The notes beneath the pieces were generated by a model, which saw nothing but the letters and a program-made list of their open reading frames with translations, searched no databases and was not told where the DNA came from. The position numbers and the translations under genes were made by a program. Below are positions 26,081-36,313 of a DNA stretch of 44,574 nucleotides, piece by piece; position 1 is the first letter of the stretch, and each line of letters begins with the position of its first letter. The stretch is from Candidatus Eiseniibacteriota bacterium (GTDB taxonomy: Bacteria > Eisenbacteria > RBG-16-71-46 > CAIMUX01), in assembly GCA_029569475.1 (NCBI GenBank), contig JAKQSZ010000006.1:1-44574 (forward strand). The letters are read 5' to 3'.

Positions 26081-27457
26081 TCAGCCGCTCGTGTTGGACG
26101 GCATCCTCGATCGCAGATAGCCGAGCAGATCGATCTTGGTGATCAGCCCGACGAACCGGTCATTCTCCGTGACCAGGACAACGCGCCCATGCTCCAGCAC
26201 CGGGAAGAGCGCCGCGACCGGCTGGCCGACTTCCAGCGTCTCCGGTCGGGTGGTCATCGCCCGCGCGACTTCCGAGCCGAAGGCCAGGCCCTTCTCCTGC
26301 ACCGCCATCAACAGATCGTATTCATCGAGCAGGCCGACCAGGCGATCGTCCAGCAGGACCGGCAGCTGGGAGACGCCATGCAGCGTCATGCGGTTGAAGG
26401 CGGTCGCCAGCGTGTCCGACGGACCGATCGTGATGGCCGCATGGTCGGCATGGCGGCGCAGGATGAGGTCGCGCAGGTCCCCGAAGCCTTCGCGCCTCAG
26501 GTAGCCCCGCTCGATCATCCACTCGTCGCTGAATACCTTGGAGAGGTACTTGTTCCCGCTGTCGCACACCAGGGTCACCACCCGCTTCGGCGATGTCTGC
26601 GCCCGGCAGTAGCGGAGAGCGGCGGCCAGGAGGGTTCCCGAGGAAGAGCCGGCCAGGATCCCCTGCCGGCGGAGAAGGTCCCGCGTCGAAGCCAGGCTCT
26701 CCTCGTCGGTGATGGTAAAGGCCTCCCGCACAAAAGAGAGGTCGCAGTTCGGGGGGATGAAGTCCTCGCCGATACCCTCCACCGCCCACGAACCCGCCTT
26801 GGGCATGACGCCGGTCTGGAGGAAGGGCGCCAGGACCGATCCCGCGGGATCGGCCAGCACCAACGCGACGTGGGGCGCCTGCCGCCGGAAGAAGCGTCCG
26901 ACCCCGGTCAGGGTTCCGCCCGACCCGACCCCGCAAACAACCGCGTCGAGGTCATGGCCCATCTGCTCCCAGATCTCCGGGGCGGTGGTCTCCTCGTGCG
27001 CCTGGGGGTTGGCCGGGTTGGCGAACTGGTTGATGAAGAAGCCGCCCCTCTCCGCCGCCAGGCGTTCGGCCATGTCCTGGTAGTACTCCGGGTGGCCCTT
27101 TCCCACATCCGAGCGCGTGACGATCGTTTCCACCCCGAGGGCGCGCAGGTGCAGGACCTTCTCCTGCGACATCTTGTCGGGGATGACCAGCAGCAGGCGG
27201 TAGTCGCTCTGCGAGGCCACCAGAGCCAGGCCGATCCCGGTGTTGCCCGCGGTGGCCTCGACCAGCAGACCCCCGGGACGCAAATGGCCGTCTCGCTCCG
27301 CCGCGCGGATCATGGAAAGAGCCATCCGATCCTTGATCGATCCGCCCGGGTTCTGGTTCTCGAGCTTGGCAAAGAGACGGCAGGGGCCCGCGTCCAGGTG
27401 GGTCAGTTCCACCATCGGGGTGCGGCCGATGAGATCAAGGACGCTGCGGGGTATCAT
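26081..27457 (-). CDS. Cystathionine beta-synthase with C-terminal CBS-domain pair
   Basis: A 458-residue fold-type II PLP enzyme that condenses serine with homocysteine to cystathionine. NPGGSIKDRMA carries the cofactor Lys42. ATAGNTGIGLALV (68-80) and GVGSGGTLTGVG (~191-202) are the substrate and phosphate loops. Residues ~335-455 hold two CBS motifs, which bind adenosyl ligands such as SAM in related enzymes. No heme-binding N-terminal extension is seen, as in other bacterial forms. The ATG has GGGAGG about 10 bases upstream. With the next gene it forms a reverse transsulfuration pathway. A cysteine synthase with CBS domains is a less likely alternative. Confidence 0.9.
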   Translation of the reverse strand: MIPRSVLDLIGRTPMVELTHLDAGPCRLFAKLENQNPGGSIKDRMALSMIRAAERDGHLRPGGLLVEATAGNTGIGLALVASQSDYRLLLVIPDKMSQEKVLHLRALGVETIVTRSDVGKGHPEYYQDMAERLAAERGGFFINQFANPANPQAHEETTAPEIWEQMGHDLDAVVCGVGSGGTLTGVGRFFRRQAPHVALVLADPAGSVLAPFLQTGVMPKAGSWAVEGIGEDFIPPNCDLSFVREAFTITDEESLASTRDLLRRQGILAGSSSGTLLAAALRYCRAQTSPKRVVTLVCDSGNKYLSKVFSDEWMIERGYLRREGFGDLRDLILRRHADHAAITIGPSDTLATAFNRMTLHGVSQLPVLLDDRLVGLLDEYDLLMAVQEKGLAFGSEVARAMTTRPETLEVGQPVAALFPVLEHGRVVLVTENDRFVGLITKIDLLGYLRSRMPSNTSG

Positions 27458-27990
27458 GGGGCCTTTTCCTCCCGGGGCACGACGGAACAGGACGAGCGAC
27501 CAACAAGCGGACAACGACAAGGAAGCCGGCGAGCGGTCGCGGCCGGTCACAAGGACGGCCTGCACGAAAGCAGCCCGATCACAAGGACAGCGCAAGCTCC
27601 GCCGCGATGCGCGTTGCCGAAGGCAGCCCATGTCGCGGAACCACCGCGCTCGATGCGGCCCTGCCGGGGCAACGGAGGATTCTATTCTTCCTGCATGCCG
27701 GGGACCAGCGCGAACGCGTGGAGCCGGCACGGGACTCCGGAAAGGAGCTCTGCCAACCTCGAGTCGCTGGCCCGGCTGGTCAGGCCGCGGCATGGTACGC
27801 CAGCTTGGCGGGCGCTCCCTCCCTCCGGTGGCCAACGCGTCACGCTGGACCGGGAGCGTCACGCGGAGTGCGCCCGATGGCCCGCCGGACCGCCGGGGCA
27901 TGGCCGCGCAGAAAGAGCGATCGGCGATTGGTGGCGCCGACGGGGTTGCCCTACGCTTGTCCTGCCCTTACTCAAGGAAGGATGGTGTTC
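27458..27990. other. Divergent intergenic region, cystathionine beta-synthase / DinB-like
   Basis: About 530 bases separate divergent genes. No gene is supported. The part near cystathionine beta-synthase holds three evenly spaced ACAAGGA motifs, listed separately. Promoter hexamers are not obvious on either strand. Confidence 0.45.
27517..27587 (-). promoter_or_regulatory. Three ACAAGGA motifs at exact 32-bp spacing
   Basis: ACAAGGA occurs at 27517, 27549 and 27581; the last two extend to TCACAAGGAC. The period is exactly 32 bp, close to three DNA turns, so all copies face the same side of the helix. They lie 60-130 bases upstream of the cystathionine beta-synthase start. They could be operator sites for a regulator of transsulfuration. 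Confidence 0.4.
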
Positions 27991-28482
27991 ATGCAGAACG
28001 CGTTTCTCAAGGAGCCAGGCCGAGCCGGCGTGTTCGGCGCGCTGATGGACGAGTACGCCCGGGCCGCGGAGGACTTCTGCCGGGTGATCGAGGCGATGCC
28101 GCCGGAACGCTTCCTGGCCGACCCCGCCGCGGATCCGCGGGGATTCTCCCCTCGCGTGATGTGCGCTCATGCCATCGCGGCCGGACACCGGTATTCCGAC
28201 TACATCCGTAAGGCCCGGGGGATGGAGTTCGTGGAACGTTACGAGCTGGACCCCGAACAGCTCCAGAGCCCATCGGAGGTGCGACCCCGCCTTCGGGAGG
28301 TCTTCGCCTACACCGAGGACTCGCTCGCGGGACTGCAGGGTCTTCCTGAGGAGGAGGTCGCCCGGATCACCTTCCAGGTCCGCTGGGGACCGACCTACGA
28401 TCCGGAGATGATCCTCGAGCATGCCATCGTGCACCTGCTGCGCCATCGCCGGCAGGTGGAGCGGTGGTTGGCGGGTCTATGA
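27991..28482 (+). CDS. DinB-like four-helix metal-binding protein
   Basis: A 163-residue protein with the DinB/YfiT pattern: an N-terminal helix (EYARAAEDFCRVIEAMPPERF), a histidine pair in CAHAIAAGHRYSDYIR (~52-67), and a C-terminal EHAIVHLLRHRRQVERWL (~144-161). The histidines could form the family's divalent-metal site. DinB-like proteins include thiol transferases and many of unknown function, and no substrate can be read here. AAGGAAGG sits about 8 bases before the ATG at 27991; an upstream in-frame ATG abuts it and is unlikely. The stop overlaps the next ATG by 4 bases. Confidence 0.8.
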   Translation: MQNAFLKEPGRAGVFGALMDEYARAAEDFCRVIEAMPPERFLADPAADPRGFSPRVMCAHAIAAGHRYSDYIRKARGMEFVERYELDPEQLQSPSEVRPRLREVFAYTEDSLAGLQGLPEEEVARITFQVRWGPTYDPEMILEHAIVHLLRHRRQVERWLAGL

Positions 28483-30854
28483 AGAGACCGTGTTGGTGGC
28501 CGGCCCTGCTGTGTGCCGCCATGGCGGCAGGTTGCCTGACTCGCACGGCTTTCGCGGAGAACCCTGCGGGACTGGCCTGGCCCGGCGAGGCGCGCCAGGA
28601 CCTGGTGCTTCCCGAAAGCCTCCTGGCGGCGACAGCCCGTTGGGAGCCCGTCCTGGGATACCCGGCAGAACAGATGGCCCACTTCGGGCGGGACCGTCAC
28701 CGCCTGCGCACGGTCGAGAACCTCTTCCGCCATGCCGGCCTGACCGCGACCAACAGCGGAAGAATCGCTGAAGAGCTTGTCCGGGCCGCGCACGATCCCG
28801 TCGAGGTCTGCCGGATCGCCTATGGGCTGGCGGATGTCTCGGCCGGGCGCATGCTGCCGCTCGAGGACAGCCTCTCGTGGGGCGTGGACTGGCTGCCCGG
28901 CCGGCCCGACAGCTTCCCGCCCGAGTCCGTGGCGCGGGCCCTGCTCGATACGCTCCGAGAGGACGGGGACCCGTCCGTCGAATCGGTCGAGCCGGTCCGA
29001 TCCGGTGCCCGGCCGGCCGATGAAGCCGCGATCGCCGATTTCGTGGTTCTGCCGCCCCCAGTCCAACGCCTGATCGTGCGGGTGTGCCTGGGCGCCTGGG
29101 AGGCCGATCCCTGGTTGGATGCGGCGGTCCGGAGGAGCCGCCGGCTGGTCATATCAGGTTCAGCCGCGGAAGGTCTCGCGTCCCCCCTCTCTCCGATGAA
29201 CCGTGGGATCGGGCAGAGCGCTGACACGCCGGGGGAGGCTCTTGAGCCGGATGGAGCGAGTCTGATCTATACCATGCTTGCGGCGCCCTGGATGGAAGAG
29301 CGGCTGGGGCAACTGGCGACCCTGGGGTGGGCGGCATTCGAGGCGCTCCAGACCACGGACCGGGACTATCTGGCCTTTGGATCGGCCATTCTGCTGTCGC
29401 ACCTGCGCCGCGGCGTGGCGGAGTTTCAAGCGAGCCGGCAGGGCGCAGACGCCGGCTCCCTCCCGGCGGCCCGGCTCGCGAGTCTACCGATCCTGGAACT
29501 GCCGACCCGGTTCGGCGCTGTTCGAGTCTATGGAGCCGGCGCGGACAGCCTCCGCGAACCGGCTTTCCTGACCATCGACCTCGGCGGCGACGATGTGTAC
29601 ATCGGCCGGCACGGCGCCAACGCCGGACTCACGCCTCCAACCCGGCGGATGGGCATCTGTATCGATCTCGGCGGCAATGATCGCTACGACGCGAGCGGCC
29701 AGCCGGTCTCCCTCGGCGCCGGTCTGCTCGGAGTGGGCGTCCTCTGGGACCTGGCGGGTGACGACCGGTACATTGCGGCGAACGCCGCCATGGGCGCCGG
29801 CATCCACGGAACCGGCATCCTTCTCGATCAGGCGGGCAACGACTCCTACGACCTGCAGGGCAGCCGAGGTCAGGGATCGGGCTTGGCCGGCGCCGGCGTC
29901 CTGGCCGATGTCGCGGGAGACGACTCCTATACGTGCGCCTGGGGAGCCCAGGGCTACGGCGAGACGCTGGGGGCCGGCGCCCTGGTCGATCGCGCGGGGG
30001 ATGACCGCTATCTGGCGCGCGACGACGGAAACATCTCCGCGCTCTACCTCGGCCAGTCGGTCTCCATGGCCCAGGGCGTCGGCAACGGCCGGCGGGCGGA
30101 CCTCGGCGATGGTCACAGCATGGCGGGCGGTTTCGGAGTGCTGGCCGACGGCGCGGGGGACGACAGCTACCACGCCTCGGCCTGGAGCCAGGGAGCCGGT
30201 TACTGGTGGTCGGCCGGCTTCCTCGAGGACCTGGGGGGCAACGACCGGTACCGCAACGGCAAGTACTCTCTGGGCGCCGCCGCGCACTTCGCCGTCGGTT
30301 GTCAGGTCGACAACACCGGGGATGATCTGTACAACATTGGCCACTCCGGCGCGGTGAACCAGTACCAGGGCCACGCCCGCGATGGTTCGATCGGCATCTC
30401 CGTCGACGGGGCCGGCGATGATCGATATCTGCTGCGAAGCCACTGCGGCGGCAGCGGCGATCTGAACAGCGTGGGCCTGTTCTGGGACCGGGCAGGACGG
30501 GATGAGTATCTGTTGCTGTACAAGGCTCCGGACAAGCCCGATGGATGGCAGGACACTCCGCCCCTGGGCAGTTCGACCTTGTACACGCCCTTCCATTCCT
30601 TCCGCGACGAGATGGCGAGCCAGGGGATCTTCCTGGACTCCGGAGGCGCCGATGTCTACCGCTGGGACTTCAGCCTTGGCGCCGGCGCGGAGTCGGAGGG
30701 CGGTAGCGGGCCGAGGGCGGGGCAGGGCGCGCTGCCCGGGGCCACCGCCACGCCCGCCCCGGTCGATGCGGGCGATGGTTTGATCTGGTCGACCGTTCGC
30801 GGCCCTCGATCACGGGGGATTGGCATCGATCAGGCCTGGTACGTCAGGCCCTGA
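28479..30854 (+). CDS. Exported GDDxY-repeat protein of unknown function
   Basis: A 791-residue protein with an N-terminal export signal. AMAAGC at Cys19 could be a lipobox, or cleavage may follow AFA at ~26. Residues ~40-340 are mostly helical and unrecognised. Residues ~364-735 contain about twelve units with a [AGT]G[DNAR]D-x-Y core, often followed after ~10-15 residues by QGxGxxGxGxLxD. Cores include GGDDVY, GGNDRY, AGDDRY, AGNDSY, AGDDSY, TGDDLY, AGRDEY and GGADVY. The Gly/Asp-rich repeat suggests a beta-solenoid, perhaps calcium-binding, though it is not the RTX nonapeptide. A Pro/Ala-rich linker and short C-terminus follow. ATGA overlap couples it to the DinB-like gene. The function is unknown. 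Confidence 0.82.
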   Translation: MKRPCWWPALLCAAMAAGCLTRTAFAENPAGLAWPGEARQDLVLPESLLAATARWEPVLGYPAEQMAHFGRDRHRLRTVENLFRHAGLTATNSGRIAEELVRAAHDPVEVCRIAYGLADVSAGRMLPLEDSLSWGVDWLPGRPDSFPPESVARALLDTLREDGDPSVESVEPVRSGARPADEAAIADFVVLPPPVQRLIVRVCLGAWEADPWLDAAVRRSRRLVISGSAAEGLASPLSPMNRGIGQSADTPGEALEPDGASLIYTMLAAPWMEERLGQLATLGWAAFEALQTTDRDYLAFGSAILLSHLRRGVAEFQASRQGADAGSLPAARLASLPILELPTRFGAVRVYGAGADSLREPAFLTIDLGGDDVYIGRHGANAGLTPPTRRMGICIDLGGNDRYDASGQPVSLGAGLLGVGVLWDLAGDDRYIAANAAMGAGIHGTGILLDQAGNDSYDLQGSRGQGSGLAGAGVLADVAGDDSYTCAWGAQGYGETLGAGALVDRAGDDRYLARDDGNISALYLGQSVSMAQGVGNGRRADLGDGHSMAGGFGVLADGAGDDSYHASAWSQGAGYWWSAGFLEDLGGNDRYRNGKYSLGAAAHFAVGCQVDNTGDDLYNIGHSGAVNQYQGHARDGSIGISVDGAGDDRYLLRSHCGGSGDLNSVGLFWDRAGRDEYLLLYKAPDKPDGWQDTPPLGSSTLYTPFHSFRDEMASQGIFLDSGGADVYRWDFSLGAGAESEGGSGPRAGQGALPGATATPAPVDAGDGLIWSTVRGPRSRGIGIDQAWYVRP

Positions 30855-30929
30855 CTCCAGGAACGAACCGGGCTCTGCGATGCCGGCCGATCCCCCGCGC
30901 GGGTCAGCCTCCTTGAGGCCGGAAAGCTT

Positions 30930-30956
30930 CGCCGGGACGGCACGGCCGCCCCGGCG
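30930..30956. terminator. Hairpin between convergent genes
   Basis: CGCCGGG (30930-30936) and CCCGGCG (30950-30956) pair perfectly around a 13-nt loop, between the ends of the repeat-protein gene and gdhA. No clear U-tract flanks it. It is placed to act on either transcript. Confidence 0.35.
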
Positions 30957-30989
30957 GACTTTGTCCTCGACCTACCTCGAAAGAGGCGT

Positions 30990-32342
<1,353 letters not shown>

Positions 32343-32434
32343 TTACCACGCCCCCCAACCACCCAGCAATCCGCCGACAAGGCCGGGGTACAACGGGTCG
32401 TACTTGAGGATTTTCGCCCCACCAAGCACGAAGA

Positions 32435-32473
32435 GCAAATCATACTTTGTGACCTTTTTTATAAGCGATTTGC
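32435..32473. promoter_or_regulatory. AT-rich control region with an inverted repeat upstream of gdhA
   Basis: GCAAATC (32435-32441) and GATTTGC (32467-32473) are an inverted repeat with 25 bases between. On the minus strand TATGAT (32439-32444) is a good -10 for gdhA, giving a ~100-base leader, but the -35 position is poor. On the plus strand TATAAG (32460-32465) is a possible -10. The poor -35 elements suggest activator-dependent promoters. Confidence 0.4.
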
Positions 32474-32522
32474 ATGACCCGACTGAGACGGAATCTCCTG
32501 CTGCCTTGCGGAGGATCAGGCA

Positions 32523-32541
32523 CCCGATCGCCGTGATCGGG
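32523..32541 (+). other. Perfect hairpin in the gdhA / ATP-grasp intergenic region
   Basis: CCCGATC and GATCGGG pair (7 bp) around a 5-nt loop GCCGT. It lies in the putative leader of the plus-strand cluster; the role is unknown. Confidence 0.35.
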
Positions 32542-32620
32542 TTGCCGCCGTTGATGACGCGAGGCCGTCGCGCGCCTGGAGCAACTTCCTCAGCCGCGGC
32601 GGAAAGGAGAGGAGAAAGGA

Positions 32621-32642
32621 CTCGGGCCGGAGTTCGCCCGAG
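32621..32642 (+). other. Second perfect hairpin in the same intergenic region
   Basis: CTCGGGC and GCCCGAG pair (7 bp) around an 8-nt loop. It directly follows the purine tract at 32601-32620, which resembles repeated ribosome-binding sequences. Confidence 0.35.
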
Positions 32643-32874
32643 CCGTGGCGGAGCCGTGGGTTGTAGTGCGATGGAGAAAGGAGAGGTGGGCCCGGTGGGG
32701 AGAAACGAACCGTTGCTTGACCTTGACGACGGCCAGGGGCGGGCTCACGGGCGCGCCGACCGATCAGGTCCGGGCTGGGGGAGTCAACTGAGCGGGGTTG
32801 GTGGGGCGCACCGGGTCATTCGGGGTCTCCTATCGGCCTCATTTTTTTGCCCCGGAGCGTACCCTCGCATCGAC

Positions 32875-32880
32875 TATAGT
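32875..32880 (+). promoter_or_regulatory. Candidate -10 element for the receiver/ATP-grasp gene
   Basis: TATAGT matches TATAAT at 5 of 6 positions. The sequence 17 bases upstream (CCGGAG) is not a standard -35. If used, the leader is about 255 bases. Confidence 0.25.
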
Positions 32881-33141
32881 CATCGTCTGAAACTGTCGAC
32901 ATCTCGCGTCCGAGGCGGGAAGGGCCTTGGACCGACACCGGCGGCGCCACAAGCGGCGTGCCTCAGGAAGGTCGGGGCCGCCTGTGGCGGTGTCGAAGAC
33001 GCCAGGCTGGCGGGCCGGAATCTCGACCGCCGGCATGACGCGATCAGAAGACGTGTTCGTGGGGCGAAACGCCGGCTGGGGGTACGGGTGTGGAGTGGGC
33101 GGCGCCTCCATGCAGGTGGGGGTCCTCCGGGAGGGACCGCG

Positions 33142-36135
33142 GTGCAGCGAAGACCAGATGAGGCCTCCCCTGGAGTGGGATCCTACGACCCGACCTACGC
33201 CGCCTTCCGGGACTTGATGTCCTTCCGAATCAGGGAAGTTCTTCTCGTATCCAGTCTCTACGATTCCTACATCCTGGAGGTCGATGGCCAACTCGCCGAG
33301 GGGCTCGATGCCGAGTACCACGCCCTGAATCTAAGCTCCTCGCCCAGGATCACGCGGGCATCCAGGGCGGAGGAGGCGCTGGAGCGCCTGAGCGCGCAGG
33401 CCTTTGATCTTGTGATCACCATGCCGCGCGTGGGCGGCATGGATGTCGTTTCCTTCGGTGAAGAGGTCCACTGCCGGCACCCGGATCTCCCGCTGGTGCT
33501 CCTGGCCGACAACGAGCAGGAAGCCGCCAGGGTGAAAGAGCAGGACGCGCGCGGCTTCATCGATCGCATCTTCGTCTGGCGCGGCGACGTGGCGCTCTTT
33601 CTGGCGATCATCAAGTACGTTGAGGATCGTCGCAACATCGAGCACGACATAGCGATCGCCGGCGTCCGGGCCATCATCCTGATCGAGAACTCCCCGCGGT
33701 TCTATTCCAGTTACCTCCCGCTTCTGTACACCGAACTGATGGAACAGACCAGCGCGCTGATGGTGGAGGGGGTCGACGTCCGCCAGCGACTTCGACGGAT
33801 CAAGGCCCGGAGCAAAATCCTTCTCGCCGAGACGTTCGAGGAAGGGTGGGACCTCTATCGCCGGCACCGCAGTCATGTTCTGGGGGTCATTACCGACGCT
33901 CGCTTCCCGCGCGCCGGCAAGAGCGACCCTGAAGCGGGCCTCGAGTTCGTGCGCCGAGTGAAAACTGAGGACCCGGACATGCCCGCTCTGGTGCAGTCCT
34001 CGGATGGTGGACTATCCGCGAAGGCCGCCGCCCTCGGCGCGGCCTTCCTGAACAAACGGACGCCGCGACTGCTCGATGACATCCGTAGGTTTCTCAAGAC
34101 GGACCTGGGATTCGGCGACTTCATCTTCACCATCCCGGGTCAGGGGGAGGTGGCGCGCGCGCGCGATCTGGCTTCCATGGCCCAGGTGCTGCGCGACGTC
34201 CCCGAGGAGTCCTTGCGGTACCACGCTTCCCGGAATCACTTTTCGAACTGGTGCCTGGCTCGGACCGAGTTCGCCCTGGCGGAGAATCTCCGCCCTCGAC
34301 GCGTGACCGAGTCTTCGCGCATGGAAGACGTTCGAGCTTATCTCATTCAGGCATTCAACGATCTGCGATCGGCCACCCGTCGCGGCGTAGTGGCCGAGTT
34401 TTCCCGCATTGATTTCGACGGCTCCCCTGGAGTCGCGCGGATCGGTCTTGGCTCGATGGGGGGGAAGGGACGCGGGCTGGGCTTTATCCACTCCTTCCTC
34501 TCCTCCATGGCCGATCAGGACTTTGCGGTGGACATCTTCGTCCCGCCGGCGGCGGTGATCGGAACGGACGTGTTCGATTCCTTCATGGAGGAAAACCGGC
34601 TGTCGGAGCTGGCGCTTTCCGAGGCTTCGGACGACGACATCGCCCGCGCGTTTCTCGACGCGCCCCTTCCGATCGACCTGATCCATGATCTCCGCGCGTT
34701 CGTCGATCGCTTCCAGCATCCGCTGGCCGTGCGCTCGAGCAGCCTCCTGGAGGATTCCCATGATCAGCCGCTCGCCGGGATCTATCGCACGATCATGCTT
34801 CCCAACGACGACCCCGACCCTCGCTTTCGTCTGGAACAGATCTGCTCCGCGGTCAGGCTGGTCTACGCGTCCACCTACTCCGCCAACGCGAAGGCGTATC
34901 TGCACCACACGCCGCACCGGATGGAAGAGGAGAAGATGGCGGTCGTGTTGCAGAAGATCGTCGGGCGGCGGCATGATCGCTGGTTCTATCCTGACCTCGC
35001 CGGCATCGCGCGATCGTACAACTACTACCCGGTCCTCGACCTGAAGCCTGAAGAAGGGATGGCGATGGTGGCGCTTGGCTTCGGCCGCACCGTGGTGGAG
35101 GGCGGGCGGGCCGTTCGCTTCTGCCCCGGTGCGCCGACGGCGCTGCCCCAGTTCTCCAGCACGGCCGACATCCTGCGCAACGCCCAGCGGGAATTCTATG
35201 CTCTGGAACTCGGATCACGAGGCAGCGGCTGGAGCACCGCGGACGAAGACCGGCTGGTCCGTCTCGACCTCGATACGGCGGAGGAGCACAGCACTCTCGG
35301 CGCGGTTGCGTCGGTGTACTCGCCGGACAACGACGCGGTCTACGACGGCCTCTCTCGGCCAGGCATCAGGCTGGTGACCTTCGCGCCGATTCTGAAGACG
35401 CGTACCTTCCCTCTGGCGCAGATCCTCCGAAGGCTCCTCCAGATCGGAGAAGAAGCCATGGGTTGCCCGGTGGAGATCGAGTTCGCGGCCAACCTGGCGG
35501 GTCCTCGAACGCGCCCGGAGTTCGGAGTCGTACAGATCCGACCCATGGTCGTGAAGGTCGGTGAAGGGAGCTGCGATGGAGCATTGTCCGAAATCAACGA
35601 AGATCGTGTTCTCTGCTGCTCTCATCAGGCTCTCGGGCATGCGCGTGTGCAGAACATACATGACGTGGTCTACGTGCGACCTTCCGGCTTCGACCGGGCG
35701 CGCACGCAGACCATCGCGGAAGAGGTCGGGGCCGTGAACACGCGTCTCGTAAGAGAAGGACGTCCCTACCTGTTGATCGGTCCGGGAAGGTGGGGAACGT
35801 CGGATCGTTGGCTGGGCATCCCCGTCGAATGGAGGCAGATCAATGGCGCCCGCGCCATTATTGAAACCGACCTGGACGACGTTCCGGTCATGCCATCCGA
35901 AGGAACGCACTTCTTTCAGAACCTCACTTGCTTCGGGATCGGCTATCTGACCGTTCACCGGGGCTCCGGAGGCGGGTCGGTCGACTACGCTTGGCTGAAC
36001 CGGCAGCCGGCGTTGGAGGAGTCGGAGTTGTTGCGCCACGTACGCTTGAGCACCCCGCTGGATCTGCGTATCGACGGTCGGAGCCGGCGCGGAGTCGTGC
36101 TCAAGGACGCGGCCGGCTCCTCCCTCACGGCCTGA
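33142..36135 (+). CDS. Double receiver-like protein fused to a PEP-synthase-type ATP-grasp domain
   Basis: A 997-residue protein. Residues ~30-160 form a receiver-like domain whose phospho-Asp position is lost (DLVITMPRVGGMD). Residues ~174-315 form a second with acidic ILIEN, candidate Asp252 (VITDARFP) and Lys305. A linker leads to the ATP-grasp (PPDK_N) region, ~430-805: GSMGGKGRGLG, VRSSSLLED (Arg531), GIARSYNYYP, VEIEFAAN and VQIRPM. The phosphohistidine and PEP/pyruvate barrel domains are absent. Residues ~820-940 carry GPGRWGTSD and His923 in GTHFFQ. GTG 33142 was chosen because GGGAGGG lies 6 bases upstream; GTG 33175 and ATG 33217 are alternatives. It is probably a signal-responsive ATP-using enzyme with an unknown target. 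Confidence 0.82.
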   Translation: MQRRPDEASPGVGSYDPTYAAFRDLMSFRIREVLLVSSLYDSYILEVDGQLAEGLDAEYHALNLSSSPRITRASRAEEALERLSAQAFDLVITMPRVGGMDVVSFGEEVHCRHPDLPLVLLADNEQEAARVKEQDARGFIDRIFVWRGDVALFLAIIKYVEDRRNIEHDIAIAGVRAIILIENSPRFYSSYLPLLYTELMEQTSALMVEGVDVRQRLRRIKARSKILLAETFEEGWDLYRRHRSHVLGVITDARFPRAGKSDPEAGLEFVRRVKTEDPDMPALVQSSDGGLSAKAAALGAAFLNKRTPRLLDDIRRFLKTDLGFGDFIFTIPGQGEVARARDLASMAQVLRDVPEESLRYHASRNHFSNWCLARTEFALAENLRPRRVTESSRMEDVRAYLIQAFNDLRSATRRGVVAEFSRIDFDGSPGVARIGLGSMGGKGRGLGFIHSFLSSMADQDFAVDIFVPPAAVIGTDVFDSFMEENRLSELALSEASDDDIARAFLDAPLPIDLIHDLRAFVDRFQHPLAVRSSSLLEDSHDQPLAGIYRTIMLPNDDPDPRFRLEQICSAVRLVYASTYSANAKAYLHHTPHRMEEEKMAVVLQKIVGRRHDRWFYPDLAGIARSYNYYPVLDLKPEEGMAMVALGFGRTVVEGGRAVRFCPGAPTALPQFSSTADILRNAQREFYALELGSRGSGWSTADEDRLVRLDLDTAEEHSTLGAVASVYSPDNDAVYDGLSRPGIRLVTFAPILKTRTFPLAQILRRLLQIGEEAMGCPVEIEFAANLAGPRTRPEFGVVQIRPMVVKVGEGSCDGALSEINEDRVLCCSHQALGHARVQNIHDVVYVRPSGFDRARTQTIAEEVGAVNTRLVREGRPYLLIGPGRWGTSDRWLGIPVEWRQINGARAIIETDLDDVPVMPSEGTHFFQNLTCFGIGYLTVHRGSGGGSVDYAWLNRQPALEESELLRHVRLSTPLDLRIDGRSRRGVVLKDAAGSSLTA

Positions 36136-36313
36136 TCCCTATCCTATCGACCTCGCCGACTTGACCGCCTGATCGTCCGGCGCCAAGCTCATCCTGGGGA
36201 TCGATCCCGCGGGGAACGGCAACAGCGGGGATCATGTCGACCTTGCGCTGGCGAGGTTCATTGGCCGGCGCTGATGGAGACGGCCCGCCGGGTCGAGAGG
36301 AGACACGCCCGAC
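36136..36313. other. Short intergenic region before the metallophosphoesterase gene
   Basis: 178 bases with a 12-base palindrome GGGATCGATCCC at 36197-36208. No gene or promoter was identified. GAGGAG precedes the next ATG by about 11 bases. Confidence 0.4.

Noticed and set aside
24881..28045. 1054-codon plus-strand frame
   Set aside because: Antisense to the cystathionine gamma-lyase and beta-synthase genes, and with no recognisable domain.
32842..32848. T7 run as an intrinsic terminator
   Set aside because: No stable hairpin directly precedes it on the plus strand.
32404..33141. Upstream in-frame extension of the receiver/ATP-grasp gene
   Set aside because: Residues encoded here are low complexity, the region contains promoter-like AT-rich DNA and hairpins, and a strong ribosome site marks GTG 33142.
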